Assembly (NCBI RefSeq): GCF_001428065.1
Contig: NZ_LMSE01000004.1
Coordinates: forward strand, 62,001 to 126,000
Direction: 5' to 3'
Source: Nostocoides sp. Soil756
GTDB lineage: Bacteria; Actinomycetota; Actinomycetes; Actinomycetales; Dermatophilaceae
DNA: 64,000 nt
Positions 1-9,516 of the stretch are shown piece by piece. Numbering within the stretch: position 1 is the first letter of the stretch; the number at the start of each line of letters is the position of its first letter. The position numbers were made by a program, and so were the translations under genes. The notes under the pieces are model-generated. The model had not been told where the DNA came from. It did no database searches and worked only from the letters and a program-made list of their open reading frames with translations.

Positions 1-945
1 TCCCGCTTCCGGGAGGCCATCCGCGCGGCCGCGTTCCGGGCCGTGGACAGCACCCTCGGGGCCATCGCCCTGCTGGTGGCGGCGATCCTGGTCATGTGGG
101 TGGTCGCCGGTGCCGTGCGCACCGGGGGGCCGCCGCAGCTGCGGGCGGCCGTGGCCCAGTCGGCGGTGGTGCGCGTCATCGACCTCCTCGTCCCCAGCCA
201 GACCTCGATCCTGGTCGACGACGTCACCCGCGCCCTCGACCGCACCGGCATCCCGCGGGTCTTCGAGGGGCTCGGGCCCGAGCCGATCACGCCGATCGCC
301 GCACCGGACCCCGCCCTCGTCAGCGACCCCCAGGTGGCGCGGGCCGTCGCCTCGGTCATCCACGTGCGGGCCGAGGCCCCCCGCTGCGACCAGACGCAGG
401 TCGGCAGCGGCTGGGTCCTCTCCTCCGGCCACGTCGTCACCAACGCCCACGTCGTGGCCGGGGCCTCCCGGATCACCGTCGACGTCGGCGGGAAGGGCCC
501 CGAGCTCACCGCCCGCGTGGTGGCGTTCGACCCCGACCGTGACATCGCGGTGCTCGCGGTCCCCTCGTTGGCGGCGCGTCCCATCCCCACCGGGTCTGCG
601 CTGGGGCGCGGCGCCGACACCGTGCTGGCCGGGTTCCCCGGCGACGAGGGGCTCTGGGTGGGCGCCGGGCGCGTCCGCGGGGTCCTCGAGGCGCGCGGGG
701 CCAACATCTACGGCGACGCCGGCGCGACCCGCGAGATCTACTCGCTGCGAGCCCAGGTGCGCCAGGGTGCCTCCGGCGGACCGGTGCTCGACACCGATGG
801 CCGGGTGGTCGGGATGATCTTCGCGACCTCCCTCGACGACCCCCAGACCGGCTACGCGCTCACCCTGGCCGAGATGGCGCCGGTGCTGCGTGACGCGGGG
901 GCGGCCCAGGACCGGGTCGGCACCGGGCGCTGCACCGCGCACTGA
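1..945 (+). CDS. marP: MarP-like membrane-anchored serine protease, 5' end missing
   Basis: The frame is open from the first base, so the N-terminal membrane part (CvpA-like in this family) is mostly outside the window. What remains is one hydrophobic helix in the first 40 codons, a linker, and a trypsin-fold protease domain facing the cell exterior. The triad is visible: His in TNAHVV (codon at 448), Asp in DRDIAVL (541) and Ser in GASGGPV (772). In mycobacteria MarP is an extracytoplasmic protease needed for acid tolerance, and it lies near acs there as here. The gene converges on the holin-X gene, with a hairpin between them. The family call is firm; the acid-resistance role is by analogy. 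Confidence 0.88.
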   Translation, partial: SRFREAIRAAAFRAVDSTLGAIALLVAAILVMWVVAGAVRTGGPPQLRAAVAQSAVVRVIDLLVPSQTSILVDDVTRALDRTGIPRVFEGLGPEPITPIAAPDPALVSDPQVARAVASVIHVRAEAPRCDQTQVGSGWVLSSGHVVTNAHVVAGASRITVDVGGKGPELTARVVAFDPDRDIAVLAVPSLAARPIPTGSALGRGADTVLAGFPGDEGLWVGAGRVRGVLEARGANIYGDAGATREIYSLRAQVRQGASGGPVLDTDGRVVGMIFATSLDDPQTGYALTLAEMAPVLRDAGAAQDRVGTGRCTAH

Positions 946-1000
946 CGAGCGGGGCCGCTCCCGGGGCGCACCCAAGGCGGCGGCCCGTCCGTGACCCATG

Positions 1001-1020
1001 GCGCGGGCGGCTGCCCGCGC
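1001..1020. terminator. Hairpin between convergent genes
   Basis: GCGCGGGC, loop GGCT, GCCCGCGC forms a perfect 8-bp stem between the stops of the MarP-like gene (945) and the membrane protein gene (1027). No T-run follows, as is common in GC-rich actinobacteria. It could serve both strands. Confidence 0.5.
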
Positions 1021-1026
1021 GCCGGC

Positions 1027-1419
1027 TCAGCCGTTCTGGTGCTTGAGCGTCGCCACGGTGAGCTTGGCCTGCTCGACCGCCTTCGTGGGGGCGGGCTTCG
1101 CGCGCCGCACGGCCTTGATGCCGAGCAGCCCCAGGACGGCCGCGCCGGCGAGGAAGAGCACGGTCACGATGAGGTAGCCGGCCCAGACCGGCAGCCAGAC
1201 CGCGATCACCCACGCGATGGTGTGGAAGAGGCCGAAGACCGCGAACACGCCCAGCACCGCGGCGCCTCCGAGGAGGCCGGCGCCCTTGCCCAGGACCTTG
1301 GCGCCCTGGCCGATCTCGGCCTTCGCGAGCGCGATCTCACCGCGCACGATCCCCTGGAGGTCGTGCGTGGCGTCGGCCACGAGCTGCCCGATGGTGCGTT
1401 CGGTGCTCTCGGGGGGCAT
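1027..1419 (-). CDS. Phage-holin-family (holin-X/DUF1469 type) membrane protein
   Basis: This is a small inner-membrane protein of 130 residues. An N-terminal amphipathic helix (ERTIGQLVADATHDLQGIVR, about residues 5-24) carries the GEIALAKAEIG signature. Two hydrophobic segments follow at about 48-70 and 75-98, then a basic tail ending KLTVATLKHQNG. The ATG at 1419 was chosen because the signature begins just after it; reading further upstream only enters the antisense of nhaA. The family is called phage holin only by profile similarity and is found in many actinobacteria next to nhaA and acs, so it is not a prophage mark. Its function is unknown. Confidence 0.8.
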   Translation of the reverse strand: MPPESTERTIGQLVADATHDLQGIVRGEIALAKAEIGQGAKVLGKGAGLLGGAAVLGVFAVFGLFHTIAWVIAVWLPVWAGYLIVTVLFLAGAAVLGLLGIKAVRRAKPAPTKAVEQAKLTVATLKHQNG

Positions 1420-1469
1420 GAGGGTCCTCGTGTCGGTCGTCGTCCCACGTCGGGCGGTCTGACCCGACC

Positions 1470-2837
1470 TTACCGAGTCGCCCGGCCCGTGGGCCCCGCC
1501 CGGTCCTGGAAGCAGTCGGGGACGCCGTCTCCGTCGTCGTCGCGGGTCTCGCGCTCGTGGATGCGTCGGTACACCGCGTTGCGTCGGCGCAGGACGACCG
1601 CGGCCAGGGCCGCCGCGAGCACCGACCCGACCAGGATGCCCAGCTTGACGTGCTCGTCGCGCTCGGACCCGGCGCCGAACGCCAGCTCGCCGACGAGCAG
1701 GGAGACCGTGAATCCGACCCCGGTGAGGATCGACAGGCCCGCGATATCGGACCACGCGAGGTCGTCGTCGAGCCGGGCCCGGGTGAAGCGCGCCATGAGG
1801 TAGGTCGACCCGAGGACCCCGACCAGCTTGCCGACGACGAGCCCGGCCACGACGCCGATGGCCACCGGGTCGCTCAGGGCCTGGCCGAGCCCTCCGCTGC
1901 CGATGGCGACCCCCGAGGCGAAGAACGCGAAGACCGGGACGGCGACGCCGGCGGACAGCGGGCGGATGCGGTGCTCGAACCGGTGCGCCACGTCGGTGTC
2001 GGCGGGCAGGGTGCTGACCGACGGCACCCCACGGCGGCGCGGCTTGACCGGCACCACCAGCCCGAGCAGCACCCCCGCCACGGTCGCGTGGACGCCGGAC
2101 GCGTGCACCAGGGCCCAGGTCAGGGCGGCGAGCGGGAGCAGCAGCCACCACGTGGCGATCCGGCGTTGGGTCAGGGCGGCGAAGGCGGCCAGCGGCAGCA
2201 GGGCCAGGACGAGCATCGTGGCGTCGAGGTCGGAGGTGTAGAAGAGCGCGATGATCGTGATGGCGATCAGGTCGTCGACCACGGCGAGGGTGAGGAGGAA
2301 CGAGCGCAGCCCCGACGGCAGGTGCGAGCCGATGACGGCCAGCACCGCGAGCGCGAACGCGATGTCGGTGGCGGTCGGGACGGCCCAGCCGCGCAGCGCG
2401 TCACCGTCGGCCCCGAGCACGGTGACCACCCCGGTGAAGACGAGGGCGGGCATCACGACCCCACAGAACGCGGCGACCACCGGCACCGCCGCCTTGGCGG
2501 GCGAGCGGAGCTCGCCGACGAGGAACTCGCGCTTGAGCTCGAGCCCGGCCACGAAGAAGAAGATGGCGAGCAGGCCGTCGGCCGCCCAGTGGCCCAGGCT
2601 CAGCCGCAGGTGGAACCAGTCGGTGCCGACCTCGGTGTCACGCAGGGCGGCATAGGAGCCGGCCCAGGGGCTGTTGGCCAGGACGACCGCGACCACGGCG
2701 GCGCCGAGCAGGAGGGCGCCGCCGATGGTCTCGGTGCGCAGGGCGTCGGCCACGAACCGGGCCTCGGCCCACGTGGAGGGCCGGGAGAGGAGACGGTGCC
2801 CCTCGGGTCGGTGGCCGGGTGACGGGGACGGGCTCAC
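1470..2837 (-). CDS. nhaA: Na+/H+ antiporter NhaA
   Basis: This integral membrane antiporter expels Na+ in exchange for protons. The 455-residue product shows the family hallmarks: [11 protein letters not shown] and [10 protein letters not shown], which supply the aspartates of the ion-binding site, [13 protein letters not shown] near the N-terminus, and [15 protein letters not shown] late in the protein. The GTG at 2837 is preferred over the more distal upstream start because AGGAG lies 8 bases before it. The C-terminal tail after the last helix contains an acidic stretch, DDDGDGVPD, followed by CFQD. This resembles a calcium-binding thrombospondin-type-3 or EF-hand loop and is not a usual NhaA feature. 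The gene lies between the holin-X gene and acs, all on the minus strand. Confidence 0.93.
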   Translation of the reverse strand: MSPSPSPGHRPEGHRLLSRPSTWAEARFVADALRTETIGGALLLGAAVVAVVLANSPWAGSYAALRDTEVGTDWFHLRLSLGHWAADGLLAIFFFVAGLELKREFLVGELRSPAKAAVPVVAAFCGVVMPALVFTGVVTVLGADGDALRGWAVPTATDIAFALAVLAVIGSHLPSGLRSFLLTLAVVDDLIAITIIALFYTSDLDATMLVLALLPLAAFAALTQRRIATWWLLLPLAALTWALVHASGVHATVAGVLLGLVVPVKPRRRGVPSVSTLPADTDVAHRFEHRIRPLSAGVAVPVFAFFASGVAIGSGGLGQALSDPVAIGVVAGLVVGKLVGVLGSTYLMARFTRARLDDDLAWSDIAGLSILTGVGFTVSLLVGELAFGAGSERDEHVKLGILVGSVLAAALAAVVLRRRNAVYRRIHERETRDDDGDGVPDCFQDRAGPTGRATR

Positions 2838-2959
2838 GGGGCGGCTCCTGGCGGCGGGCTGGGCCGCGGGCGGGCGCGGCGACGTCGTTGCCGACCAGAC
2901 TTCCCGGCGCACCGCGTCCCACCCTACCGGCGGCCCGCGTCGCCGGCCCGGCACGCACC

Positions 2960-2990
2960 GCGGGGCGCCCCCGAGCTGGGGGCGCCCCGC
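2960..2990 (-). terminator. Intrinsic terminator after acs
   Basis: A perfect 13-bp inverted repeat (GCGGGGCGCCCCC, loop GAGCT, and its complement) sits 14 bases beyond the acs stop. It also separates acs from the start of nhaA, so nhaA probably has its own promoter. Confidence 0.75.
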
Positions 2991-3003
2991 GGGTGGGGCC
3001 GGG

Positions 3004-4968
3004 TCAGTCGGCGGAGTCGGCGCTCATCCCCTGCTGGATCAGGCTCATCACCGAGCTGTCGGCCAGGGTGGTGACATCGCCGACCTCGCGGTTCTCGGCG
3101 ACGTCCTTGAGCAGACGGCGCATGATCTTGCCCGAGCGGGTCTTGGGCAGCTCGGGCACGATCATGATCTGGCGCGGCTTGGCGATGGGCCCGATCTCCT
3201 GGGCCACGTGGTTGCGCAGCTCCTGGACGGTCTCCTCACCGTGGTCGACGGCCTCGCCGCGCAGGATCACGAAGGCGCACACGGCCTGGCCGGTGGTCTC
3301 GTCGGCCGCCCCGACGACGGCCGCCTCGGCGACCGACGGGTGCGAGACCAGGGCCGACTCGATCTCGGCGGTCGAGAGCCGGTGGCCCGAGACGTTCATG
3401 ACGTCGTCGACCCGGCCGAGCAGCCAGATGTTGCCCTTCGCGTCGTACTTGGCGCCGTCGCCCGCGAAGTAGTACTTCGGCCCGAACCGGCTCCAGTACG
3501 TCTCGCGGTAGCGGTCGGGGTCGCCCCAGATGCCGCGCAGCATCCCGGGCCAGGGCTTGGTGAGCACCAGGTAGCCGACCTTCTCGGGCTCGGTGAACGG
3601 CTGCCCGTCGTCGTCGAGGATCTCGGCCGAGATGCCGGGGATGGGGCGCTGGGCCGAGCCCGGCTCGAGGGTGGTGACGCCGGGCAGCGGGCTGATCATG
3701 ATGGCGCCGGTCTCGGTCTGCCACCACGTGTCGACGATGGGGGCCCGGTCGCCGCCGATGTGCTTGCGGTACCAGAGCCACGCTTCGGGGTTGATCGGTT
3801 CGCCGACACTGCCGAGGACCCGGATCGAGGACAGGTCGGACTTCGCCGGGATGTCGGCGCCCCACTTCATGAACGTCCGGATGGCGGTGGGGGCCGTGTA
3901 GAGGATCGAGACCTTGTACTTCTCGACGATCTCCCACCAGCGTCCCTGGTGGGGGCTGTCGGGGGTTCCCTCGTAGAGGACCTGGGTGGCGCCGTTGGCC
4001 AGTGGCCCGTAGACGATGTAGCTGTGGCCGGTGACCCAGCCGACGTCGGCGGTGCACCAGTAGACGTCGGTCTCGGGGTGCAGGTCGTGCACGACGGCGT
4101 TGGTGTACGCGGCGTGGGTGAGGTAGCCACCGGTGGTGTGGAAGATGCCCTTGGGCTTGCCGGTGGTCCCGCTGGTGTAGAGGATGAACAGGGGGTGCTC
4201 GCTGTCCATCGGCCGCGCCTCGTGGGTGTCGCTCTGGGCCTCGACCAGGTCGTGCCACCAGACGTCGCGCTGGTCGTCCCACTCGACCTCGGAGTCGGTG
4301 CGCTTGACCACCAGCACCTTCTCGACCGGGGAGTCGTCGTGGGCGATGGCGGCGACGACCGCCGCCTTGAGCGGCGCGGCCTTGCCGCGCCGCCACTGGC
4401 CGTCGGTGGTGACGACCACCCTGGCCTCGGCGTCGGCGATGCGGGTGTGCAGGGCCTCGGCCGAGAACCCGCCGAAGATGACCGAGTGCGGGGCACCGAT
4501 GCGCGCGCACGCCAGCATCGTGAAGACCGTCTCGGGGATCATCGGCATGTAGATCGCCACGCGGTCGCCGGTCGAGACCCCCAGGGACTCCAGGGCGTTG
4601 GCGGCCTTGGCGACCTCCTTCTGCAGGTCGGCGTAGGTGATGGTGCGGGTGTCGCCGCGCTCGCCCTCGAAGTGGATGGCGACGCGGTCGCCGTGGCCGG
4701 CCTCGACGTGCCGGTCGACGCAGTTGTACGCGACGTTGAGGGTGCCGCCGACGTACCACTTCGCGAAGGGTGCGCCGCTCCAGTCGAGGGTCTGCTCGAA
4801 GTCGGTGGCCCAGGTGAGGCGCTCACGGGCCTGGGCCGCCCAGAAGCCCTCGTGGTCGGCCTCGGCGTCGTCATACATCTGGGCCGTGCCGTTGGCCTGC
4901 GCGGTGAACTCCGCAGCGGGGCTCAGGTCCATCTCGTGCAGGTGGCTCGACAGGCTGTCGTCGCTCAC
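3004..4968 (-). CDS. acs: Acetyl-CoA synthetase
   Basis: This cytoplasmic ligase makes acetyl-CoA from acetate, ATP and CoA through acetyl-AMP. It has 654 residues, the normal length. The adenylate-forming signature [11 protein letters not shown] is at about 264-274, followed by [14 protein letters not shown]. The C-terminal swing domain carries [11 protein letters not shown] with the catalytic and acetylatable lysine at about 614. The GTG at 4968 has GAGGAG 6 bases upstream, while the earlier start at 5094 adds an unrelated low-complexity leader. Acetate symporter genes at 10308 and possibly 14812 would supply its substrate. Divergent from the phenylalanine hydroxylase gene. Confidence 0.96.
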   Translation of the reverse strand: MSDDSLSSHLHEMDLSPAAEFTAQANGTAQMYDDAEADHEGFWAAQARERLTWATDFEQTLDWSGAPFAKWYVGGTLNVAYNCVDRHVEAGHGDRVAIHFEGERGDTRTITYADLQKEVAKAANALESLGVSTGDRVAIYMPMIPETVFTMLACARIGAPHSVIFGGFSAEALHTRIADAEARVVVTTDGQWRRGKAAPLKAAVVAAIAHDDSPVEKVLVVKRTDSEVEWDDQRDVWWHDLVEAQSDTHEARPMDSEHPLFILYTSGTTGKPKGIFHTTGGYLTHAAYTNAVVHDLHPETDVYWCTADVGWVTGHSYIVYGPLANGATQVLYEGTPDSPHQGRWWEIVEKYKVSILYTAPTAIRTFMKWGADIPAKSDLSSIRVLGSVGEPINPEAWLWYRKHIGGDRAPIVDTWWQTETGAIMISPLPGVTTLEPGSAQRPIPGISAEILDDDGQPFTEPEKVGYLVLTKPWPGMLRGIWGDPDRYRETYWSRFGPKYYFAGDGAKYDAKGNIWLLGRVDDVMNVSGHRLSTAEIESALVSHPSVAEAAVVGAADETTGQAVCAFVILRGEAVDHGEETVQELRNHVAQEIGPIAKPRQIMIVPELPKTRSGKIMRRLLKDVAENREVGDVTTLADSSVMSLIQQGMSADSAD

Positions 4969-5159
4969 GGCTGGCTCCTCCTCGTCGTCGACACTGGTCA
5001 CCCCCCAGCCAACCGGACCGGCGCGGATCGGGCAACCACCCCCCGGCCCCGACGAGACGAGTGGGCCGCCGCTGCGCCGAGCGGCACGTACCACCGCCTC
5101 TCGGGACTGCGCACAATGCCCGGTCGCAGGGGCCGGGGGGTGTCACACCTGTGCACTGG

Positions 5160-5188
5160 TTGACCATGTCACGGGGCATCGGTTCCAT
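5160..5188 (+). promoter_or_regulatory. Likely promoter of the phenylalanine hydroxylase gene
   Basis: TTGACC at 5160-5165 and TTCCAT at 5183-5188 are 17 bases apart, predicting a leader of about 65 bases. The -10 differs from TANNNT at one position. Just upstream is TGTCACACCTGTGCAC, a weak Crp-like dyad that I would not call an operator. Confidence 0.45.
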
Positions 5189-5261
5189 CGTGACGGGTGG
5201 GCGTGGTTCGGTGGACGTCCGGCGCCGCGAGGCGAGGACGACTCACGAGGAGGTGGGCACG

Positions 5262-6158
5262 GTGTTCGAGGACGGACAGCTCTACTCGGCCGTGACGAGG
5301 GAGGACGACGGGACCGTACGGGTCCATCTGGCCGACAACCACCCGGGGCTGGGCGACCGCGCGTACCTGGAGCGGCGGGGCGAGATCGCCGCCGCCGCCC
5401 TGGCCCATCGGCCGGGCGAGCCGCTGCCGACCATCGACTACACCGACGCCGAGCACGGCATCTGGCGCACGGTCTGCGCCGAGCTGGAACCCAAGCACCA
5501 GCGCTACGCCCATCCCGAGTTCCTCGCCGGCAAGAGCGCCCTCGGCCTCCCGACCGACCACGTGCCGCAGCTGGCCGAGGTCACCGAGCGCCTGCTCCCC
5601 CTCACCGGCTGGTCCTACACCGCCGCCCCGGGGCTGGTGCCGCTGCGCGACTTCTACGGGGACCTGGGTCGGCGCACCTTCAACTCGACCCAGTACCTGC
5701 GCCACGGTAGCCGGCCGCTCTACACCCCCGAGCCCGACATCCTGCACGAGGTCGTCGGCCACGGGAACCAGCTCGCGAGCCCGCGCTTCGCCGCGGTCAC
5801 CGAGGCCGCCGGCGCGGCCAGCCTGCGGCTCGAGACCGACGAGGCGCTGAAGTTCGTCGCCGACGTGTTCTGGTTCTCGATGGAGTTCGGGGTGATGGCC
5901 GACGGCGACGAGCTCAAGGCCTACGGTGCCGGCATCCTCAGCAGCTACGGCGAGATGGACGAGTTCCGCGCCATGGAGATCCGCCCGCTCGACCTGGTCG
6001 ACATGGGCACCCTCAACTACGACATCACGGCCTACCAGCCGGTGCTGTTCCGGGCCGACTCCGTCGCCCACCTCGAGGACGTCGTGGGGCACTTCTTCGC
6101 GACCGTCGACGACGACCTCGCGGCTCGGCTGCGGGCCCAGGCGGACGCGTCCGTCTAG
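5262..6158 (+). CDS. phhA: Phenylalanine 4-monooxygenase
   Basis: This iron- and pterin-dependent aromatic amino acid hydroxylase makes tyrosine from phenylalanine. The product has 298 residues, close to the bacterial single-domain form with no ACT regulatory domain. Iron ligands are seen in HEVVGHGNQL (two histidines) and in SMEFGV (glutamate); the substrate-binding region PDILHEVVGH and YFRTFNST-like YGDLGRRTFNSTQYL are intact. The GTG at 5262 follows GAGGAGG by 8 bases; longer starts read through the promoter. No pterin recycling or tyrosine breakdown genes are adjacent. Interestingly, folE (GTP cyclohydrolase, the first pterin step) lies much further on, without obvious linkage. Confidence 0.92.
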   Translation: MFEDGQLYSAVTREDDGTVRVHLADNHPGLGDRAYLERRGEIAAAALAHRPGEPLPTIDYTDAEHGIWRTVCAELEPKHQRYAHPEFLAGKSALGLPTDHVPQLAEVTERLLPLTGWSYTAAPGLVPLRDFYGDLGRRTFNSTQYLRHGSRPLYTPEPDILHEVVGHGNQLASPRFAAVTEAAGAASLRLETDEALKFVADVFWFSMEFGVMADGDELKAYGAGILSSYGEMDEFRAMEIRPLDLVDMGTLNYDITAYQPVLFRADSVAHLEDVVGHFFATVDDDLAARLRAQADASV

Positions 6159-6177
6159 GGGCGGAGGGCCCCCGGCG

Positions 6178-6753
6178 TCACCAGGTGTGGGCCACGTCGA
6201 TGACGAGGCGGCTGCGGTCGGTCGCGGCGTCGTAGAGCGTGAACACGCGGAACGGCAACCGGGCCCGGACGCCCAGGGCGAGCGTGGTGTAGCCCTCGAA
6301 CGACCCGGCCCACCGGACCTGCCGGACGGTGCGGAACCCGGTCACCGACGGCATCGCCGGGCGGGTGGTGGCCCCGCGCTTGACGACGACGGCAAGACGC
6401 GCACCGCCGGCGACGGGGACCGGCGCTCCCTGGCCCTCGGAGTACACGGTCGAGACGTACCGCACCGAGTAGCCCGGGGCCCGCCCGGTCACGTCGACGA
6501 CCAGCCGGTCGTAGCAGGGGTGCTGGCCGGCGCGTACCGCCGTGATGCGACCGGGCAGCAGGGTCGGCGAGGTCTTGGCGAGGGAGCCCCAGGTGACGGC
6601 GCATCCTGCGGCCTCGGCGGTGGTGGAGCCGGCCGCGGCGGGGACGGCGGCCAGGGCGAGCGCGGCGGCGAGCGCGGCCACGGAGCGACGGCGGGTGGCG
6701 CGGCGTGCCGGCGGACGGGTCGACGGTGCGGGGTCTGGGGGGTGGATGGACAT
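6178..6753 (-). CDS. Secreted AMIN-like domain protein
   Basis: The 191-residue protein has an N-terminal twin-arginine-like or Sec signal (RRATRRRSVAALAAALALAA then AVPAAAG). One domain follows, opening with a cysteine pair (GCAVTWG and HPCYDRLVVDV) and closing with RSRLVIDVAHTW. This pattern fits the AMIN-like beta-sandwich domain found in actinobacterial exported proteins, probably cell-envelope binding. The ATG at 6753 has AGGAGG 5 bases upstream. It stands alone, converging on phhA and divergent from the DUF488 gene. Substrate and role are unknown; the domain name is a moderately sure assignment from sequence pattern. Confidence 0.75.
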   Translation of the reverse strand: MSIHPPDPAPSTRPPARRATRRRSVAALAAALALAAVPAAAGSTTAEAAGCAVTWGSLAKTSPTLLPGRITAVRAGQHPCYDRLVVDVTGRAPGYSVRYVSTVYSEGQGAPVPVAGGARLAVVVKRGATTRPAMPSVTGFRTVRQVRWAGSFEGYTTLALGVRARLPFRVFTLYDAATDRSRLVIDVAHTW

Positions 6754-7006
6754 GACGGCCTCCTGGTGACGTGCTCTCCCTGGTGAGGAGGGGCGCGGCG
6801 TGCGTCCGATACATGGACGCGCGACGGCGGCGGCGGGTTGACCCTTCCCGGCGCCGCCGGTGCGGAGGCCGCCATCGCCCGGGCGCAGCGCGGCGGTGGC
6901 CGGGCTCGGTCGTGCGACCATCGACGGGAGGGAGCCGGACCTCGCAGCCCGGGCCGCAGCGTGTGCTCGACCCGTCCCCCGGCCCCAGGTCGAGGAGGAG
7001 ACCGCG

Positions 7007-7576
7007 GTGCCGACATCCACGATGCTGACCTTCGGCCACGGCCGGCTCGACCGTGAGGAGCTCGCCTCGCTGCTCGAGGGGGCGGCCGTCGAGGCGGTCG
7101 TCGACGTCCGGCGCTTCCCCGGGAGCCGTACCAACGCCGCGGCCTCGCGAGGCGCCGTCGAGGACCTGGCCGGCGAGGTCGGCATCGCGTACCGGCAGGA
7201 CGCGCGCCTCGGTGGACGCCGGTCGCTGACCCAGGACGACGACGCCGCCTCGCCCGACACCTGGTGGCAGGTCAAGGCCTTCCGCGCCTACGCCGGGTGG
7301 ACGCGCAGCGAGGAGTTCCGCGCCGGGCTGGCCGACCTCCTCGCCGAGGTGCAGGCGCGCCGGACGGCCGTCATGTGCTCCGAAGCGGTGTGGTGGCGCT
7401 GCCACCGCCGCATCATCAGCGACGTCGTCGCGGTCGAGGGCGGGGTCCGGGTCGAGCACCTCATGCACGACCGGCGCCTCGTCGAGCATCGCGTGAGCGA
7501 GGGCGCCCGGCTCGGGCCCGACGGTCGCCTCGTCTGGGACGCTCAGGCCGGAGGCCGGACGAACCCGGTCTCGTAG
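7007..7576 (+). CDS. DUF488 domain protein
   Basis: The 189-residue cytoplasmic protein opens TMLTFGHGRLDREELASLL and shows the DUF488 features VVDVRRFPGSRTNAAASR and AVMCSEAVWWRCHRRIISD, with a conserved Cys, Glu and His-Arg cluster. The biochemical role of the family is not established. The GTG at 7007 follows AGGAGG with 8 bases between; an ATG at 7022 is possible. The 3' end overlaps the convergent response regulator gene by 34 bases, so the two transcripts are complementary there. Confidence 0.85.
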   Translation: MPTSTMLTFGHGRLDREELASLLEGAAVEAVVDVRRFPGSRTNAAASRGAVEDLAGEVGIAYRQDARLGGRRSLTQDDDAASPDTWWQVKAFRAYAGWTRSEEFRAGLADLLAEVQARRTAVMCSEAVWWRCHRRIISDVVAVEGGVRVEHLMHDRRLVEHRVSEGARLGPDGRLVWDAQAGGRTNPVS

Positions 7577-8196
7577 GCGTACACCACGGCCTGCACCCGA
7601 TCACGCAGGTCGAGCTTCGTGAGCAGCCGGGTGACGTGCGTCTTGACGGTGGAGTGGCTGATGAACAGCTGCTCGGCGATCTCGGCGTTGGAGTGCCCGG
7701 CGGCGACCAGCCGCAGCACCTCGGCCTCGCGCGCGGTCAGCTCGACGGGCGCCGGGCGGGGCCCGGGGGCGGGTCGGCGGGCCACCAGGTCGGCGATGAG
7801 ACGCCGGGTGATCGTGGGGGAGAGCAGCGCCTCGCCGGCGGCCACGGTGCGGATCGCGTCGGTGAGCTGGCTGCCCCGTACGTCCTTGAGCAGGAACCCG
7901 CTGGCTCCCGCGCGCAGCGCCTCGTACACCCACTCGTTGCGGTCGAAGGTAGTCAGCACGAGCACCTTCGGGGGCTCGGGCAGCGCCAGCACGTGTCGGG
8001 TGGCCGTCAGGCCGTCGATGTTCGGCATCCGGATGTCCATGAGCACCACGTCGGGGCGGTGGGCGCGCACGAGCTGCACCGCCTCGATGCCGTCGGCTGC
8101 CTCGGCGACGACGGAGAGGTCGGTCTCCCGGTCGATCAGCGCCCGGAAACCGTCGCGGACCAGGACCTGGTCGTCGGCGAGCAGCACCCGGATCAT
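7543..8196 (-). CDS. NarL/FixJ-type response regulator
   Basis: A DNA-binding response regulator of 217 residues. The receiver domain (about 1-120) has ADDQ, the phosphoacceptor Asp in VVLMDIRMPNIDG, the TTF switch region and the Lys in FLLKDV. The LuxR-type helix-turn-helix (about 148-205) reads LTAREAEVLRLVAAGHSNAEIAEQLF followed by HSTVKTHV. The ATGA overlap at 8193-8196 couples it to the upstream kinase gene, so the pair is a two-component system. The divergent membrane protein gene at 9517 is the nearest plausible target; this is inference. It shares 34 bases with the end of the DUF488 gene. Confidence 0.95.
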   Translation of the reverse strand: MIRVLLADDQVLVRDGFRALIDRETDLSVVAEAADGIEAVQLVRAHRPDVVLMDIRMPNIDGLTATRHVLALPEPPKVLVLTTFDRNEWVYEALRAGASGFLLKDVRGSQLTDAIRTVAAGEALLSPTITRRLIADLVARRPAPGPRPAPVELTAREAEVLRLVAAGHSNAEIAEQLFISHSTVKTHVTRLLTKLDLRDRVQAVVYAYETGFVRPPA

Positions 8197-9356
8197 GGCA
8201 CGGCCACCGTCGCCGGCTCCTCCAGGGGGAAGCGCGCGCAGACGGTGAACCCGCCGTCCGGCGTGCGCCGCGCGTCGAGCGAGCCGCCGTAGACCCCCAC
8301 GCGCTGCCGCATCCCGATCAGCCCCTGGCCGGCGCCGGCCGGGCCGCCGGCGCCCGGGTGGCCGGCGGTGTTCGTGACGCTGACCACCGTGGCGCCCGCC
8401 CGCACGCTGACCTCGAGGTCCACCTGCGCACCGGCGGCGTGCTTGACCACGTTCGTGAGTGCCTCCTGGGCCACCCGGTAGACCGACAGCTCGAGGCCGC
8501 TGGGAAGGTCGACCGCCTCCGGCAGCACCAGCGACCGGAAGGTCAGGCCCGCGCCCGTGGCCCGGTCGACGAGCGCGGGCAGCGAGCGGAGTCCTGGCGC
8601 GGGCCCCGGCGGCTCGGCGTCGAAGAGGTCACCGGTCTGCAGCAGGCCCAGCATGCGCCGCATCTCCCCGAGCGCCTCGCGGGCCGTGCCCTCGACCGCG
8701 TCGAGGTGGCGGTCGGGGTCACGACCGTCCAGCAGCTCGGCGCGCGCCGCCATGGTCTGCAGGACGACGACCGAGAGCCCGTGGCTGACGACGTCGTGGA
8801 GCTCGCGGGCGATCCGCGCCCGCTCCGCGGCGACGGCGCGCGCCGCGTGCTCGTGCCGGTCGTGCTCGGCCCGCTCGGCGCGCCCCACCGCCTCCTCGGC
8901 CGAGGTCGTGCGGCGCGCCACGAGCAGCCCGGCCATCCACATCGTCGTGACGACCGCGAGCGTGAGCAGCACGTCGGCCACCCCGGCGTCCGGTGCCGTG
9001 CGGACCTCGTCGTACGTGGTCACCGCGGCGCCGAGCAGCCACGCGACCACGGCGTCGCGCGGCGTATTGATCGCCCCGACGATGGCGAAGGTCGCCAGCA
9101 GGCCGAAGAACTGCGCCAGCGGTGTCACGGGCGAGACCGCCGAGGCCATGGCGAGACAGGCGAAGGCGACCAGGCTGGCGGCCAGGGGCTGCCGGCGGCG
9201 GGCCAGCAGCACCAGGGCCGAGGCGGCACTGATCAGGGCGGCGGCGGGCCGGTGCGTCGCCGGCCCCACGACGACCGACACCACCTCGGCCAGGGCCAGG
9301 CCGACGAGGAAGTAGTCGAGCGCGCGTCGGCGAGCGTGCTGTGCCCACTGCTGCAT
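8193..9356 (-). CDS. Sensor histidine kinase, HisKA_3 type
   Basis: This membrane kinase of about 387 residues has several N-terminal hydrophobic segments (about 15-160), a dimerisation box ERARIARELHDVVSHGL with the phosphorylated histidine, and an ATPase domain with the N-box YRVAQEALTNVVKHA and GQGLIGMRQRV. It partners the coupled regulator at 7543. The ATG at 9356 is chosen over the GTG at 9377 because a -10 box (TAGTCT, complement of 9364-9369) lies 7 bases before it, as for leaderless genes elsewhere in this window. No extracytoplasmic sensor domain is apparent, so the signal is likely sensed in the membrane. Confidence 0.92.
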   Translation of the reverse strand: MQQWAQHARRRALDYFLVGLALAEVVSVVVGPATHRPAAALISAASALVLLARRRQPLAASLVAFACLAMASAVSPVTPLAQFFGLLATFAIVGAINTPRDAVVAWLLGAAVTTYDEVRTAPDAGVADVLLTLAVVTTMWMAGLLVARRTTSAEEAVGRAERAEHDRHEHAARAVAAERARIARELHDVVSHGLSVVVLQTMAARAELLDGRDPDRHLDAVEGTAREALGEMRRMLGLLQTGDLFDAEPPGPAPGLRSLPALVDRATGAGLTFRSLVLPEAVDLPSGLELSVYRVAQEALTNVVKHAAGAQVDLEVSVRAGATVVSVTNTAGHPGAGGPAGAGQGLIGMRQRVGVYGGSLDARRTPDGGFTVCARFPLEEPATVAVP

Positions 9357-9516
9357 GCTGCCGAGACTAGGCAGCACGGCCGCCTTCGCGCATCCATCCC
9401 GCGATGGACGCCGGCGCCCGGAACCGGTCTGGCGGTGGACGCGGCGGCCACCGACCGGCTCCTACGGTCGGCGTCATCCGGAGCCCCGCAGGGCTCCCAC
9501 GCAACGGAGGAAGCCC

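Noticed and set aside
1027-1419. Phage holin as evidence of a prophage
   Set aside because: The name is a profile label; no other phage gene is near and the gene is a stable neighbour of nhaA and acs in actinobacteria.
1557-2822. Long plus-strand open frame opposite nhaA
   Set aside because: Rich in Gly/Asp/Arg with no family resemblance; an antisense by-product of GC-rich codon use over a clear nhaA gene. Similar long shadows opposite acs, topA, ftsH and dabBA were left out for the same reason.
5130-5160. Crp/GlxR operator between acs and phhA
   Set aside because: TGTCACACCTGTGCAC is only partly symmetric and departs from TGTGA-N6-TCACA at several positions.
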